Source of the DNA: Herbiconiux sp. SALV-R1
GTDB taxonomy: Bacteria; Actinomycetota; Actinomycetes; Actinomycetales; Microbacteriaceae
Reading direction: 5' to 3'
DNA length: 64,000 nucleotides
NCBI RefSeq assembly: GCF_013113715.1
Contig: NZ_CP053344.1
Location: forward strand, 1 to 64,000
The position numbers and the translations under genes are program-made. The stretch's first letter is position 1. Every line of letters begins with the position of its first letter. The notes under the pieces are model-generated. The model had not been told where the DNA came from. It did no database searches and saw nothing but the letters and a program-made list of their open reading frames with translations. Positions 16,574-23,103 of the stretch are shown here, piece by piece.

Positions 16574-17035
16574 ATGGCCGACATCTTCTCCGTGATCGCT
16601 GACCCCACGAGGCGCCAGCTGCTGTCGCTGCTGCTCGACCGTTACGTCTCCGCCGACCCGGTCAGCGCATCCGGAGCAGGCGAGGGGGAGTACAGCGTCT
16701 CCGAGCTCGTGGCCCAGCTCGAGCTGAGTCAGCCGACCGTGTCGAAGCACCTCAAGGTGCTGCGCGACGCGGGGCTCGTGGTGGTGCGCGAGGAGGGCCA
16801 GCACCGGTACTACCGCATCGACGTATCGCCGCTCGAAGACGTCGAGGACTGGCTCATCCCGTTCCTCTCGGCCGACTTCGACACGGCCGAAGAAGACGAG
16901 CTCTGGGAGAACGCGTCTGACGCCGTGAAGTCGGCTGCCGCGACGTTCGGGCAGAACGTCGGCCGGCGTGCGGCGCAGACCTCGCACGCGGTGAAGACCG
17001 TCGCCGACGACCTGGTGTCGAAGCTGCGCCGCTGA
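16574..17035 (+). CDS. ArsR-family winged-helix transcriptional regulator
   Basis: This 153-residue DNA-binding protein has an ArsR-type winged helix at residues about 5-85: the opening ADPTRRQLLSLLL, the recognition helix SQPTVSKHLKVLRDAGLV, and the wing EEGQHRYYRID. No Cys-rich metal site is present, so it is not a classical arsenic or metal sensor. An Ala/Val-rich C-terminal helix of about 50 residues may mediate dimerisation or membrane contact. A Gly/Ser insertion (SASGAGEGE) lies between helices 2 and 3. The gene is divergent from the trk operon with about 90 bp between starts, so control of trk is possible but unproven. Confidence 0.88.
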   Translation: MADIFSVIADPTRRQLLSLLLDRYVSADPVSASGAGEGEYSVSELVAQLELSQPTVSKHLKVLRDAGLVVVREEGQHRYYRIDVSPLEDVEDWLIPFLSADFDTAEEDELWENASDAVKSAAATFGQNVGRRAAQTSHAVKTVADDLVSKLRR

Positions 17036-17062
17036 TTCTTGCCGCTTCGCCTCGCCTGCCCC

Positions 17063-17068
17063 TATAGT
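17063..17068 (+). promoter_or_regulatory. -10 box TATAGT of the bldC-like gene
   Basis: TATAGT lies in an AT-rich island just ahead of three 16-bp repeats and about 60 bp before the bldC-like start. Confidence 0.5.
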
Positions 17069-17077
17069 TTCGAATTA

Positions 17078-17125
17078 TCACTCCTGTCACAGGTCACTCC
17101 TGCGACAGGCCACTCCCGTGACAGC
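17078..17125 (+). repeat. three tandem 16-bp repeats in the bldC-like leader
   Basis: The units at 17078-17093, 17094-17109 and 17110-17125 follow tcactcctgtcacagg with a few changes per copy. They lie between the TATAGT box and the coding sequence, and the last covers one possible GTG start at 17118. Head-to-tail spacing suggests cooperative protein binding. Confidence 0.75.
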
Positions 17126-17129
17126 GAAG

Positions 17130-17333
17130 ATGGGCGACACCGTGGCTGACCTTGAAGACGTGCGGTTCCTCACCGTCGCCGAGGTGGCGGAGATGATGAG
17201 GGTCTCGAAGATGACGGTGTACCGCATGGTGCACTCGGGCGAGCTGCCCGCCATCCGCTTCGGTCGCTCGTTCCGCGTGCCCGAGTCGGCCGTCGCCCAG
17301 GCGGTGCAGAACCACATCGCCGACTCCGCCTAG
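17130..17333 (+). CDS. bldC: BldC-like helix-turn-helix regulator (MerR/excisionase fold)
   Basis: This is a small DNA-binding protein of about 67 residues, almost entirely one MerR/excisionase-type winged helix: FLTVAEVAEMMRVSKMTVYR as the helix-turn-helix and GELPAIRFGRSFRVPESAV as the wing. This matches BldC of Streptomyces, a developmental regulator that binds direct repeats as head-to-tail oligomers. The start is uncertain: ATG 17130 is used, while GTG 17118 and GTG 17142 are also in frame. The next gene encodes bS22, a neighbourhood common in actinobacteria. Three 16-bp direct repeats in its own leader suggest self-control. Confidence 0.9.
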   Translation: MGDTVADLEDVRFLTVAEVAEMMRVSKMTVYRMVHSGELPAIRFGRSFRVPESAVAQAVQNHIADSA

Positions 17334-17343
17334 CCGGGGCTGC

Positions 17344-17349
17344 TACACT
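17344..17349 (+). promoter_or_regulatory. -10 box TACACT ahead of the bS22 gene
   Basis: TACACT follows the bldC stop by about ten bases and would give a leader of some 60 nt containing a hairpin (17371-17391) and a GAGG ribosome-binding site. Confidence 0.5.
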
Positions 17350-17370
17350 TCTGCGAGGCTCTTTTGCCCT

Positions 17371-17395
17371 GACCGCCGAATCGGTGCGGTCTTTC
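17371..17395 (+). terminator. hairpin with T-run in the leader of the bS22 gene
   Basis: GACCGC and GCGGTC (17371-17376 with 17386-17391, 9-nt loop) are followed by tttcct. It may end read-through from bldC or attenuate the bS22 transcript. Confidence 0.5.
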
Positions 17396-17415
17396 CTGAT
17401 TCGTGTGAGGTCTCT

Positions 17416-17514
17416 GTGGGTTCCGTTATCAAGAAGCGTCGCAAGCGCATGGCGAAGAAGAAGCACCGCAAGCTGCTTCGCAAGACGCGCCACCAGCGTC
17501 GCAACAAGAAGTAG
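17416..17514 (+). CDS. bS22-type small ribosomal protein (AURKAIP1/COX24 domain)
   Basis: This is a 32-residue, extremely basic peptide: MGSVIKKRRKRMAKKK, then HRKLLRKTRHQRRNKK. It is the AURKAIP1/COX24-like protein found in actinobacteria and identified in mycobacterial ribosomes as bS22, a subunit-bridge component. The GTG start has GAGG six bases upstream. A perfect terminator hairpin with a T-run follows 22 bases after the stop, so it ends its own transcript. Its position straight after the bldC-like gene is typical. It is too short for most gene callers, but composition and context make it firm. Confidence 0.93.
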   Translation: MGSVIKKRRKRMAKKKHRKLLRKTRHQRRNKK

Positions 17515-17536
17515 CAGCAACCGCTGCAACAGCTTG

Positions 17537-17563
17537 AGCGCCGGGCGGAGTCCCGGCGCTTTT
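17537..17563 (+). terminator. intrinsic terminator after the bS22 gene
   Basis: A perfect 9-bp GC-rich stem (17537-17545 with 17552-17560, 6-nt loop) is followed by TTTT within the tail. Confidence 0.9.
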
Positions 17564-17618
17564 CGCTGTACCCGCGGGCCGCGGGCTTCGGGGCGCGCAA
17601 CCCGGGCGAGGAGAGCCG

Positions 17619-17927
17619 ATGGACGGTCGTGAGTACTGCGCCACCCTCATCGTGCGCAATGCCGTCACGAAGGTCGAGGCTCTCGCGGTGATCGCGCTCG
17701 CGGTCGACCGCCCGGTGACGGATGCGCGTACCGCCCGGCCGTACATCGAACTCGACGGCGGCGCGCGGGTCGAGGTGGAGATTCCGAAGTTCGGCGAACC
17801 GCCGCCTCTCGCCATCGACGTGTACTCGACGCTCGGGCACGAGCACGCCGCGCTCGGCGCGTTGTCGCTGCTGCAGCGGCTCGAGGAGCAGACGTCGTGG
17901 ACGGTGAAGCCCGACTTCGTGCTCTGA
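17619..17927 (+). CDS. hypothetical protein, 102 aa
   Basis: I do not recognise this protein. It is soluble, without signal or membrane segments, and mixed alpha/beta. Its N-terminal half has the strand pattern CATLIVRNAVTKVEALAVIALAVDRPV, split by a short turn. The centre is acidic and Pro-rich (VEIPKFGEPPPLAIDVYS), and the C-terminus reads EQTSWTVKPDFVL. There is no catalytic signature. GAGGAGAG stands just upstream of the ATG, and codon use is normal for the region, so it is a real gene. The next gene (glutaredoxin-like) starts 34 bp later from its own leaderless promoter. Confidence 0.75.
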   Translation: MDGREYCATLIVRNAVTKVEALAVIALAVDRPVTDARTARPYIELDGGARVEVEIPKFGEPPPLAIDVYSTLGHEHAALGALSLLQRLEEQTSWTVKPDFVL

Positions 17928-17949
17928 CTCGTGCGCGCGCATCCGGCTC

Positions 17950-17955
17950 TAGGCT
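17950..17955 (+). promoter_or_regulatory. -10 box TAGGCT of the glutaredoxin-like gene (leaderless)
   Basis: TAGGCT, then gggacg, then the GTG at 17962. Confidence 0.55.
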
Positions 17956-17961
17956 GGGACG

Positions 17962-18234
17962 GTGCCGACAGTCTCGCTCACCCTCATCGCCAAGCCGGGA
18001 TGTCACCTCTGCGACGACGCGCGCGACATCGTGCGTGCGGTGCTCGGGGAGCTCGAAGCCGAGCTGCCCGAGCTCGAGGTGACGATGACCGAGCTGTCGA
18101 TCCTCGACAACCCGGCGCTCAGCGACGAGTTCGCCGAGGAGATCCCCGTCGTCATGATCGACGGGCGCGTGCACACCATCTGGCGGGTCGAGCCGGCCCG
18201 TCTCCGAACCGCGCTCCGGGAGGCCGCCGCATGA
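17962..18234 (+). CDS. glutaredoxin-family thioredoxin-fold protein
   Basis: This 90-residue thioredoxin-fold protein has the redox motif CHLC after the first strand (KPGCHLCDDAR, residues about 12-22). The cis-Pro loop is EEIPVVMIDG. This matches the glutaredoxin-like DUF836 group rather than classical CPYC glutaredoxins. It would exchange disulfides using mycothiol or a dedicated partner, and the substrate is unknown. The TGA overlaps the next ATG (ATGA), so it is co-translated with the Dabb-domain gene. The promoter is leaderless. Confidence 0.88.
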   Translation: MPTVSLTLIAKPGCHLCDDARDIVRAVLGELEAELPELEVTMTELSILDNPALSDEFAEEIPVVMIDGRVHTIWRVEPARLRTALREAAA

Positions 18235-18530
18235 TCCGTCACATCGTCACCTGGAGGCTCGCCGCCACCGAGCCCGAGCAGAAGGCGGCCGATGCCGCCG
18301 AGATCGCGCGCGTGCTCACGGCGCTGCGCGACACGGTGCCGTCGGTGCGGGCGCTCGACGTGCACGTGAACCAGGCGTACTTCGAGAAGAACTGGGACAT
18401 CGTGCTCGTCGCCGACTACGACACGCTGGCCGATCTCGACGCGTACCAGCAGCACCCCGAGCACGTGGCCGCCGCGCCCGTCGTTGCGTCGCGGGTCTCC
18501 GACCGTGCGTCGATCGACTTCGAGGTGTGA
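18231..18530 (+). CDS. Dabb (stress-responsive A/B barrel) domain protein
   Basis: This 99-residue single-domain protein belongs to the dimeric alpha-beta barrel (Dabb) family. Family features are the opening MIRHIVTWRLA, a central VRALDVHVN strand and the closing DYDTLADLDAYQQHPEH, whose His motif is typical. Dabb proteins occur in stress responses and in cyclase or monooxygenase folds, and no catalytic activity can be assigned. It is coupled to the glutaredoxin-like gene by an ATGA overlap. A very long hairpin follows the stop immediately. Confidence 0.85.
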   Translation: MIRHIVTWRLAATEPEQKAADAAEIARVLTALRDTVPSVRALDVHVNQAYFEKNWDIVLVADYDTLADLDAYQQHPEHVAAAPVVASRVSDRASIDFEV

Positions 18531-18533
18531 GCG

Positions 18534-18606
18534 GTTCGAAAACGCAAACGAGACGAGGACCGAGCCCGTATACGGCTCGGTCCTCGTCTTGTTTGCGGTT
18601 TCGAAC
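18534..18606. terminator. bidirectional 33-bp hairpin between convergent genes
   Basis: Arms 18534-18566 and 18574-18606 pair over 33 bp with two mismatches and a 7-nt loop (cgtatac). It lies four bases after the Dabb gene stop and 43 bases from the end of aspS on the other strand, so it likely ends both transcripts. Confidence 0.9.
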
Positions 18607-18648
18607 GCGCAGCCGGCCCGGCGCGCGGTGCGCGCGGCCCGCGGCGCC

Positions 18649-19968
18649 CTACGGGGTGAGGCGGGTCGGCCCGCGGAAGAGGTACACGACCTCGCGCAGG
18701 TTCGTCTGGTGCAGCATGAGCATGAGCACGCGCGACAGGCCCATGCCGAAACCGCCGTGCGGGGGCACGCCGTAGCGGAAGAAGTCGAGGTAGAACTCGA
18801 GCTCCTCGGGGTCGAGGCCCTTCTCGCGGGCCTGCTCGATGAGCACCTCGACGCGGTGCTCGCGCTGCGCGCCGGTGGAGATCTCGACACCGTTGTAGAC
18901 CAGGTCGTAGCTGTTCGTGAGCGTCACGTCGTCGGCGTGACGCATGTGGTAGAACGGCCGGATGCTGGCGTGGTAGTCGGTGAGGAAGACGAAGTCGTGC
19001 CCGTAGGTCTCCTTGACGTAGGCGGCGATCTGGCGCTCGCCCTCCGGATCCATGTCGGCGTCGTCGCGTGGCACGACGTATCCGCGTGACGCGACGATCT
19101 CCTTCGCCTCGGCGAGCGGGATGCGCGGGAACGGCTGCGTCGGCACCTCGATGTCGACGTCGAACAGCGCCTTGATCTCCTCGCCGTGCTTCTCCTTCAC
19201 GGCGCGGAGGCCGGCCACCATGAGCTCCTCGTGGAGCTGCATGACGTCTTCGTGCGAGTCGATCCACGAGATCTCGGCGTCGACGCTGGTGAACTCGGTG
19301 GCGTGACGCGAGGTGAAGGACGGGTCGGCGCGGAACGCCGGGCCCACCTCGAACACCTTGCCGAAGCCGGCGGGCTGGGCCATCTGCTTGAAAAACTGGG
19401 GGCTCTGCGCCAGGTAGGCCTTGCCCTCGAAGTAGTCGACCTCGAACAGCTCAGCGCGCGACTCGCTCGCCGAGGCCATGAGCTTCGGGGTGTGGATCTC
19501 GATGAAGTCGTGTTCGACCCAGTACGTGCGCCAGGCGTGCTCGAGCGTGGTCTGCACGCGGAAGACGAGGTTCTGCTCGGGGCGGCGCAGGTCGAGGAAG
19601 CGCCAGTCCATGCGCTTGTCGATGCCGGTGTCGCCGGCGATCGGCGTCTCGGGAATGGCGGCGGCGACCACCTCGAGGGTGGCGAGCTTCACCTCGATGC
19701 CGCCGAGCTTCACGCGTTCGTCGTGCTTCAGCTCGCCCGTGACGGTGATGAAGGAGCCCTGCGCGAGGCCGGAGATGGTCTCGGCGACCGCCTCGGTCTC
19801 CTCGGTGCGCGGGTTCACGAGCTGCACGGCGCCCGACTCGTCGCGCAGCACCACGAACTGCACCTTCTTCTGGTCTCGAACCGTGTCGACCCATCCTGAG
19901 ACGGTGACGGGGCCGTCTTCGAGGGCGGCGAGGTTCTTGACGAGGGTGCGGGGGCTGCGTTCGGTCAC
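18649..19968 (-). CDS. aspS: aspartyl-tRNA synthetase, archaeal/eukaryal-type (possibly non-discriminating)
   Basis: This class II synthetase charges tRNA-Asp with aspartate. At about 439 residues it lacks the roughly 120-residue bacterial GAD insertion, so it is of the short archaeal type (aspartate--tRNA(Asp/Asn) ligase), a form many Microbacteriaceae use. Visible are the N-terminal OB-fold anticodon domain (VSGWVDTVRDQKKVQFVVLRD), motif 2 (VGPAFRADPSFTSRH) and motif 3 (GFGMGLSRVLMLML). Archaeal-type enzymes often also charge tRNA-Asn, which then needs GatCAB, but gat genes are outside the window. The GTG at 19968 is preferred because TAGACT lies eight bases upstream. A GTG at 19974 would start only two bases after that box. 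Confidence 0.94.
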   Translation of the reverse strand: MTERSPRTLVKNLAALEDGPVTVSGWVDTVRDQKKVQFVVLRDESGAVQLVNPRTEETEAVAETISGLAQGSFITVTGELKHDERVKLGGIEVKLATLEVVAAAIPETPIAGDTGIDKRMDWRFLDLRRPEQNLVFRVQTTLEHAWRTYWVEHDFIEIHTPKLMASASESRAELFEVDYFEGKAYLAQSPQFFKQMAQPAGFGKVFEVGPAFRADPSFTSRHATEFTSVDAEISWIDSHEDVMQLHEELMVAGLRAVKEKHGEEIKALFDVDIEVPTQPFPRIPLAEAKEIVASRGYVVPRDDADMDPEGERQIAAYVKETYGHDFVFLTDYHASIRPFYHMRHADDVTLTNSYDLVYNGVEISTGAQREHRVEVLIEQAREKGLDPEELEFYLDFFRYGVPPHGGFGMGLSRVLMLMLHQTNLREVVYLFRGPTRLTP

Positions 19969-19976
19969 AGGCACCG

Positions 19977-19982
19977 AGTCTA
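19977..19982 (-). promoter_or_regulatory. -10 box TAGACT of aspS (leaderless)
   Basis: TAGACT on the minus strand, followed by eight bases and the GTG at 19968. Confidence 0.5.
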
Positions 19983-20024
19983 CCGCCCGGCGCCGGGCCC
20001 GATCGGGCGCGGGCGGCCAGTGCC

Positions 20025-20138
20025 TCAGGCGCGGCGGGTGGGGATGCGGCGGTAGCCGTCGGTCGCGACGGCCTTGATGCTGAGGGCGATGCCGGCGAGG
20101 GAGACGAGAGCGAATGCGGAGAGCGTGATGAGGGTCAT
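20025..20138 (-). CDS. 37-aa single-helix membrane peptide
   Basis: This very short gene encodes 37 residues: one hydrophobic helix (LITLSAFALVSLAGIALSI) followed by a basic tail, KAVATDGYRRIPTRRA. An AAGG ribosome-binding site stands at good distance before the ATG. It lies alone between aspS and the divergent DUF4870 gene. The composition and signal support a real small membrane protein. The role is unknown. Confidence 0.65.
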   Translation of the reverse strand: MTLITLSAFALVSLAGIALSIKAVATDGYRRIPTRRA

Positions 20139-20280
20139 GATGGTGCCTTTCTGACTTCTATTTCAGCAGCGACAACTATTCAGCACAATCGAATAGTTCT
20201 ACAGCTCCTGTGTAGCGCAACTGAAGATTGCAAGAGGGTTGATCGGGTTGCACGAGCCCTCGGGTGCGCGCCTCGATCCG

Positions 20281-20286
20281 TAGTTT
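20281..20286 (+). promoter_or_regulatory. -10 box TAGTTT of the DUF4870 gene (leaderless)
   Basis: TAGTTT, then cagagc, then the ATG at 20293. Confidence 0.5.
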
Positions 20287-20292
20287 CAGAGC

Positions 20293-20652
20293 ATGACAAC
20301 CGCGACTCCGCTCACCGCCCAGGACGAGAAGACCTGGATCCCCCTTGCCCACTACTCCGGCGTGCTCTCCTTCGTCGGCCCGCTCATCGTGCTGCTCGTG
20401 CAGAAGAACCGCAGTGCCGCCGTCGAGCGCGAGGCGAAGGAGTCGCTGAACGCGCAGATCACCGTCGCGCTCGCCGCCCTCGTGCTGTACACGCTCGGCG
20501 GAGTGCTGGCGTTCGTGCTCGTCGGCTTCGTGTTCCTGCTCGTCGCCCCGCTGGTGCAGCTCGCCGGCGTGGTGCTCGCGATCATCGCGGGCGTCAAGGC
20601 CGGCCAGACCGGCACCTTCCGATATCCGCTCACTCTGAGGCTCCTGAAATGA
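20293..20652 (+). CDS. DUF4870 domain membrane protein
   Basis: This 119-residue membrane protein has the DUF4870 pattern: DEKTWIPLAHYSGVLSF at the N-terminus, a first helix into LIVLLVQKNRS, a charged connector EREAKESLNAQIT, then two long hydrophobic helices separated by a short turn. The last residues are GTFRYPLTLRLLK. Family function is unknown. Its TGA overlaps the ATG of the next small gene by four bases. The promoter looks leaderless. Confidence 0.9.
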   Translation: MTTATPLTAQDEKTWIPLAHYSGVLSFVGPLIVLLVQKNRSAAVEREAKESLNAQITVALAALVLYTLGGVLAFVLVGFVFLLVAPLVQLAGVVLAIIAGVKAGQTGTFRYPLTLRLLK

Positions 20653-20858
20653 CCACTGCACACCTGCTCATCGCCCTCGCCCTCGCGCTCCCCTTCGCCG
20701 GGCTGCTCTGCGAGGCACTCCGCCCCCTCGGCCCGCGCACCGCCCGCTCCCTGCGACGGATGCGCGCCCGCCTCCGACCCGCCGCCCACCTCCAGGGCGT
20801 CGCCATCCCCACCACCCGCGCCACCGAGTCCGACCACCGCGCCCTCGTCGACGCCTGA
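20649..20858 (+). CDS. small membrane-anchored hypothetical protein, 69 aa
   Basis: I do not recognise this gene. It encodes one N-terminal hydrophobic helix (LLIALALALPFAGLLCEAL) followed by an Arg-rich cytosolic tail. It is coupled by ATGA to the DUF4870 gene, which is the best evidence that it is real. A stretch of 8-bp tandem repeats begins 30 bases after the stop. Confidence 0.6.
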   Translation: MTTAHLLIALALALPFAGLLCEALRPLGPRTARSLRRMRARLRPAAHLQGVAIPTTRATESDHRALVDA

Positions 20859-20887
20859 GGCTGCGCCGGACCGCGCGCAGCGCGGCC

Positions 20888-20943
20888 GGCACAGCGGCAC
20901 AGCGGCACAGCGGCACAGCGGCACAGCGGCACAGCGGCACAGC
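20888..20943 (+). repeat. seven perfect 8-bp tandem repeats (ggcacagc)
   Basis: Seven uninterrupted copies of ggcacagc fill 56 bp just upstream of the -10 box of the cytochrome-biogenesis operon (20966-20971). There are no spacers, so it is a simple sequence repeat and not a CRISPR. Copy number could vary by slippage. Confidence 0.95.
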
Positions 20944-20965
20944 GTATACACGGGTAGTGCGCTCG

Positions 20966-20971
20966 TAGACT
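20966..20971 (+). promoter_or_regulatory. -10 box TAGACT of the cytochrome c biogenesis operon
   Basis: TAGACT is seven bases before the GTG at 20979, with GGAGGG lying between the two. The -35 region would fall at the downstream edge of the 8-bp repeat tract. Confidence 0.5.
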
Positions 20972-20978
20972 GGAGGGC

Positions 20979-21635
20979 GTGTCCGCCCGCCAGATCCACC
21001 TCGTCCGCCACGGTGAAGTCTTCAACCCCGACGAAGTGCTCTACGGGCGCCTGCCGAACTTCGGGCTCTCCGAGCTCGGGCACCGCTTCGCGAAGGCGGC
21101 CGCCGACGACCTGGTGGCGCGCCGCCGCACGGTGGCCGCGCTCTACACCTCGCCCTTGCAGCGGGCGCGGGAGTCCGGGCAGCCGATCGCGGAGGCCTTC
21201 GAGCTGACGCCCTCCATCGAGGAACGCATCATCGAGCCGACGAACGCCTTCGAGGGCCGTCGCATGAAGGGCCCGGGCGGCGCCCTGCGCGACCCGCGCA
21301 TGTGGCGGTTCCTCTGGAACCCGTGGCGCCCGGCCTGGGGCGAGGCGTTCCGCTCCATCTCGGCCCGCATGCTGGCCGCGATGAACGACGCCTACGACAA
21401 GGCCGAGGCCGAAGGCGTCGAGGGTGACATCGTGATGGTGAGCCACCAGCTCCCCATCTGGATGGCCCACCGCACCATCGTGGGTGAGCGCCTGCCGCAC
21501 GACCCGCGCAAGCGCCGCTGCGCCCTCTCCAGCATCACGAGCTTCGAGCGCCGCGACGGCCGGCTCGTCGAGGTGGGCTACACCGACCCGGCCGCGGGCC
21601 TCGCGGCGAAGGCCACCGACGTGGGGGCGGTCTGA
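20979..21635 (+). CDS. histidine phosphatase family protein
   Basis: This 218-residue protein has the phosphoglycerate-mutase-like fold with the catalytic motif LVRHGEVFNPDE (phospho-His at residue 10), the Arg of SPLQRARESGQP, and a second His in VSHQLPIWMAHR. It is first in a conserved actinobacterial operon with tlpA, ccdA, resB and ccsB. What it dephosphorylates there is unknown. The stop and the next ATG overlap (TGATG). GTG is used as start. Confidence 0.92.
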   Translation: MSARQIHLVRHGEVFNPDEVLYGRLPNFGLSELGHRFAKAAADDLVARRRTVAALYTSPLQRARESGQPIAEAFELTPSIEERIIEPTNAFEGRRMKGPGGALRDPRMWRFLWNPWRPAWGEAFRSISARMLAAMNDAYDKAEAEGVEGDIVMVSHQLPIWMAHRTIVGERLPHDPRKRRCALSSITSFERRDGRLVEVGYTDPAAGLAAKATDVGAV

Positions 21636-22315
21636 TGCGCCCCCACCCCGAGCGCAGGCCCCGGCCCCGACCCCGCCGCCGGCTCGCGGTCGCGGTCACT
21701 GCACTCGCCGCCGCCACCGCGCTCCTGCTGGCAGGCTGCACCACCGAGAACGACGCCCTCGCCGACCAGTACCTCAACGGCGACAACAAGGGCTACATCT
21801 CGGGCGACGGCACGGTCACCGAGATTCCCGAGGCCGACCGCGGCGAACCCGTCGAGTTCGCGGGCACCGACGAAGACGGCGAACCCGTCTCCTCGGCCGA
21901 CTACGCGGGCGAGGTGCTGGTCGTGAACTTCTGGTACGCCGGATGCGCGCCCTGCCGCGCCGAGGCCCCCGACCTCCAGAAGCTGAGCGCCGACTACGAG
22001 GGCAAGGGCGCGAGCTTCCTCGGCGTGAACGTGCGCGACCAGGCTGCTACGGCCAAGGCCTTCTCCGAGAACTACGGCATCGGCTACCGCTCGGTGGTCG
22101 ACACCGACGGCGCGCTGCAGCTCGCCTTCGCGGGCAAGATCTCGCCGAAGGCCGTACCGACCACGCTCGTGCTCGACAAGGAGGGCCGGGTCGCCGCGCG
22201 CATCGTCGGCCGCGTGAGCGAGCCCTCCATCCTCGACACCCTCATCGCGTCGAGCCTCGACCCCGCAAGCACCCCCACCCCCACCCCCACCCCCGCCGCC
22301 GCGGGCGCGAGCTGA
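21635..22315 (+). CDS. TlpA/ResA-type thiol-disulfide reductase lipoprotein
   Basis: This 226-residue membrane-anchored thioredoxin-like protein keeps apocytochrome c haem-binding cysteines reduced outside the membrane. An Arg-rich N-terminus and hydrophobic helix end at the lipobox LLAGC (residues about 29-33). The redox motif is CAPC in WYAGCAPCRAEAPDLQ. The cis-Pro loop is KAVPTTLVLD. The last 15 residues are a Thr-Pro repeat tail. It takes electrons from CcdA, encoded six bases downstream. Confidence 0.93.
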   Translation: MRPHPERRPRPRPRRRLAVAVTALAAATALLLAGCTTENDALADQYLNGDNKGYISGDGTVTEIPEADRGEPVEFAGTDEDGEPVSSADYAGEVLVVNFWYAGCAPCRAEAPDLQKLSADYEGKGASFLGVNVRDQAATAKAFSENYGIGYRSVVDTDGALQLAFAGKISPKAVPTTLVLDKEGRVAARIVGRVSEPSILDTLIASSLDPASTPTPTPTPAAAGAS

Positions 22316-22320
22316 CCGGC

Positions 22321-23103
22321 GTGAACGGCAACCCCTTCGCCGAGGTGGTGCTGAGCGGCCAGCTGCTGCTCGCCATCCCGATCGCCCTGCTCGCCGGCAT
22401 CGTCTCCTTCGCCTCGCCCTGCGTGCTCCCGCTCGTGCCCGGCTACCTCGGCTACGTCAGCGGGTTCTCGGGGGCCGGTGACAGGAGTGGGGACGCCGAG
22501 ACGGACGCCGCGGGCCGCAAGGCCGGCCGGCGACGCATGCTCCTCGGCATCGCCCTGTTCATCCTCGGCTTCTCGGCGATCTTCCTCGCCTACTCCGCCG
22601 TCTTCGGCGCCCTCGGCACCTGGCTCATCGTCTGGCAGGACACCATCACCCGCGTCATGGGCGTCGTCGTGATCGCCCTCGGCCTGGTGTTCATCGGCCA
22701 GTTCAGCTTCCTCCAGCGCACCATCAAGCCGAACTGGCGCCCGGCGACGGGTCTCGCCGGCGCCCCCGTGCTCGGCATCGTCTTCGGCCTCGGCTGGACC
22801 CCGTGCATCGGCCCCACCCTCGGTGCCATCCAGGCCCTCAGCCTCTCCGGCGGCTCGGCCTGGAGCGGGGTGCTGCTCGGCCTGTTCTACTGCATCGGGC
22901 TCGGCGTGCCCTTCCTGCTTGTGGCCCTCGGGCTCGACTGGGTGACGGGGTCGGTCGCCTTCCTCAAGCGCCACATCCGGGCCATCAACATCGTCGGCGG
23001 CGCGCTCCTCGTGGCCATCGGCATCCTCATGGTCTCCGGACTCTGGACGATCTGGATCTACGAGCTTCAGGCGGTGATCAACGGCTTTGTCACGCCCATC
23101 TGA
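22321..23103 (+). CDS. ccdA: cytochrome c biogenesis protein CcdA
   Basis: This 260-residue membrane protein carries reducing equivalents across the membrane to the TlpA-type protein. Six helices are expected. The two redox cysteines are in FASPCVLPLVPGYLGYVSG (helix 1) and LGWTPCIGPTLGAI (helix 4), the family signatures. A basic cytosolic loop (DAAGRKAGRRRM) separates helices 1 and 2. The GTG start follows the tlpA stop by five bases. The 3' end overlaps the resB start by 17 bases. Confidence 0.95.
   Translation: MNGNPFAEVVLSGQLLLAIPIALLAGIVSFASPCVLPLVPGYLGYVSGFSGAGDRSGDAETDAAGRKAGRRRMLLGIALFILGFSAIFLAYSAVFGALGTWLIVWQDTITRVMGVVVIALGLVFIGQFSFLQRTIKPNWRPATGLAGAPVLGIVFGLGWTPCIGPTLGAIQALSLSGGSAWSGVLLGLFYCIGLGVPFLLVALGLDWVTGSVAFLKRHIRAINIVGGALLVAIGILMVSGLWTIWIYELQAVINGFVTPI

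Noticed and set aside
20293-20858. Holin or toxin-antitoxin pair
   Set aside because: The coupled small membrane genes could suggest this, but the first matches DUF4870 and the second has no antitoxin or toxin features.
20888-20943. Possible CRISPR array
   Set aside because: The repeats are 8 bp and directly adjacent with no spacers, and no cas genes are present. It is a simple tandem repeat.
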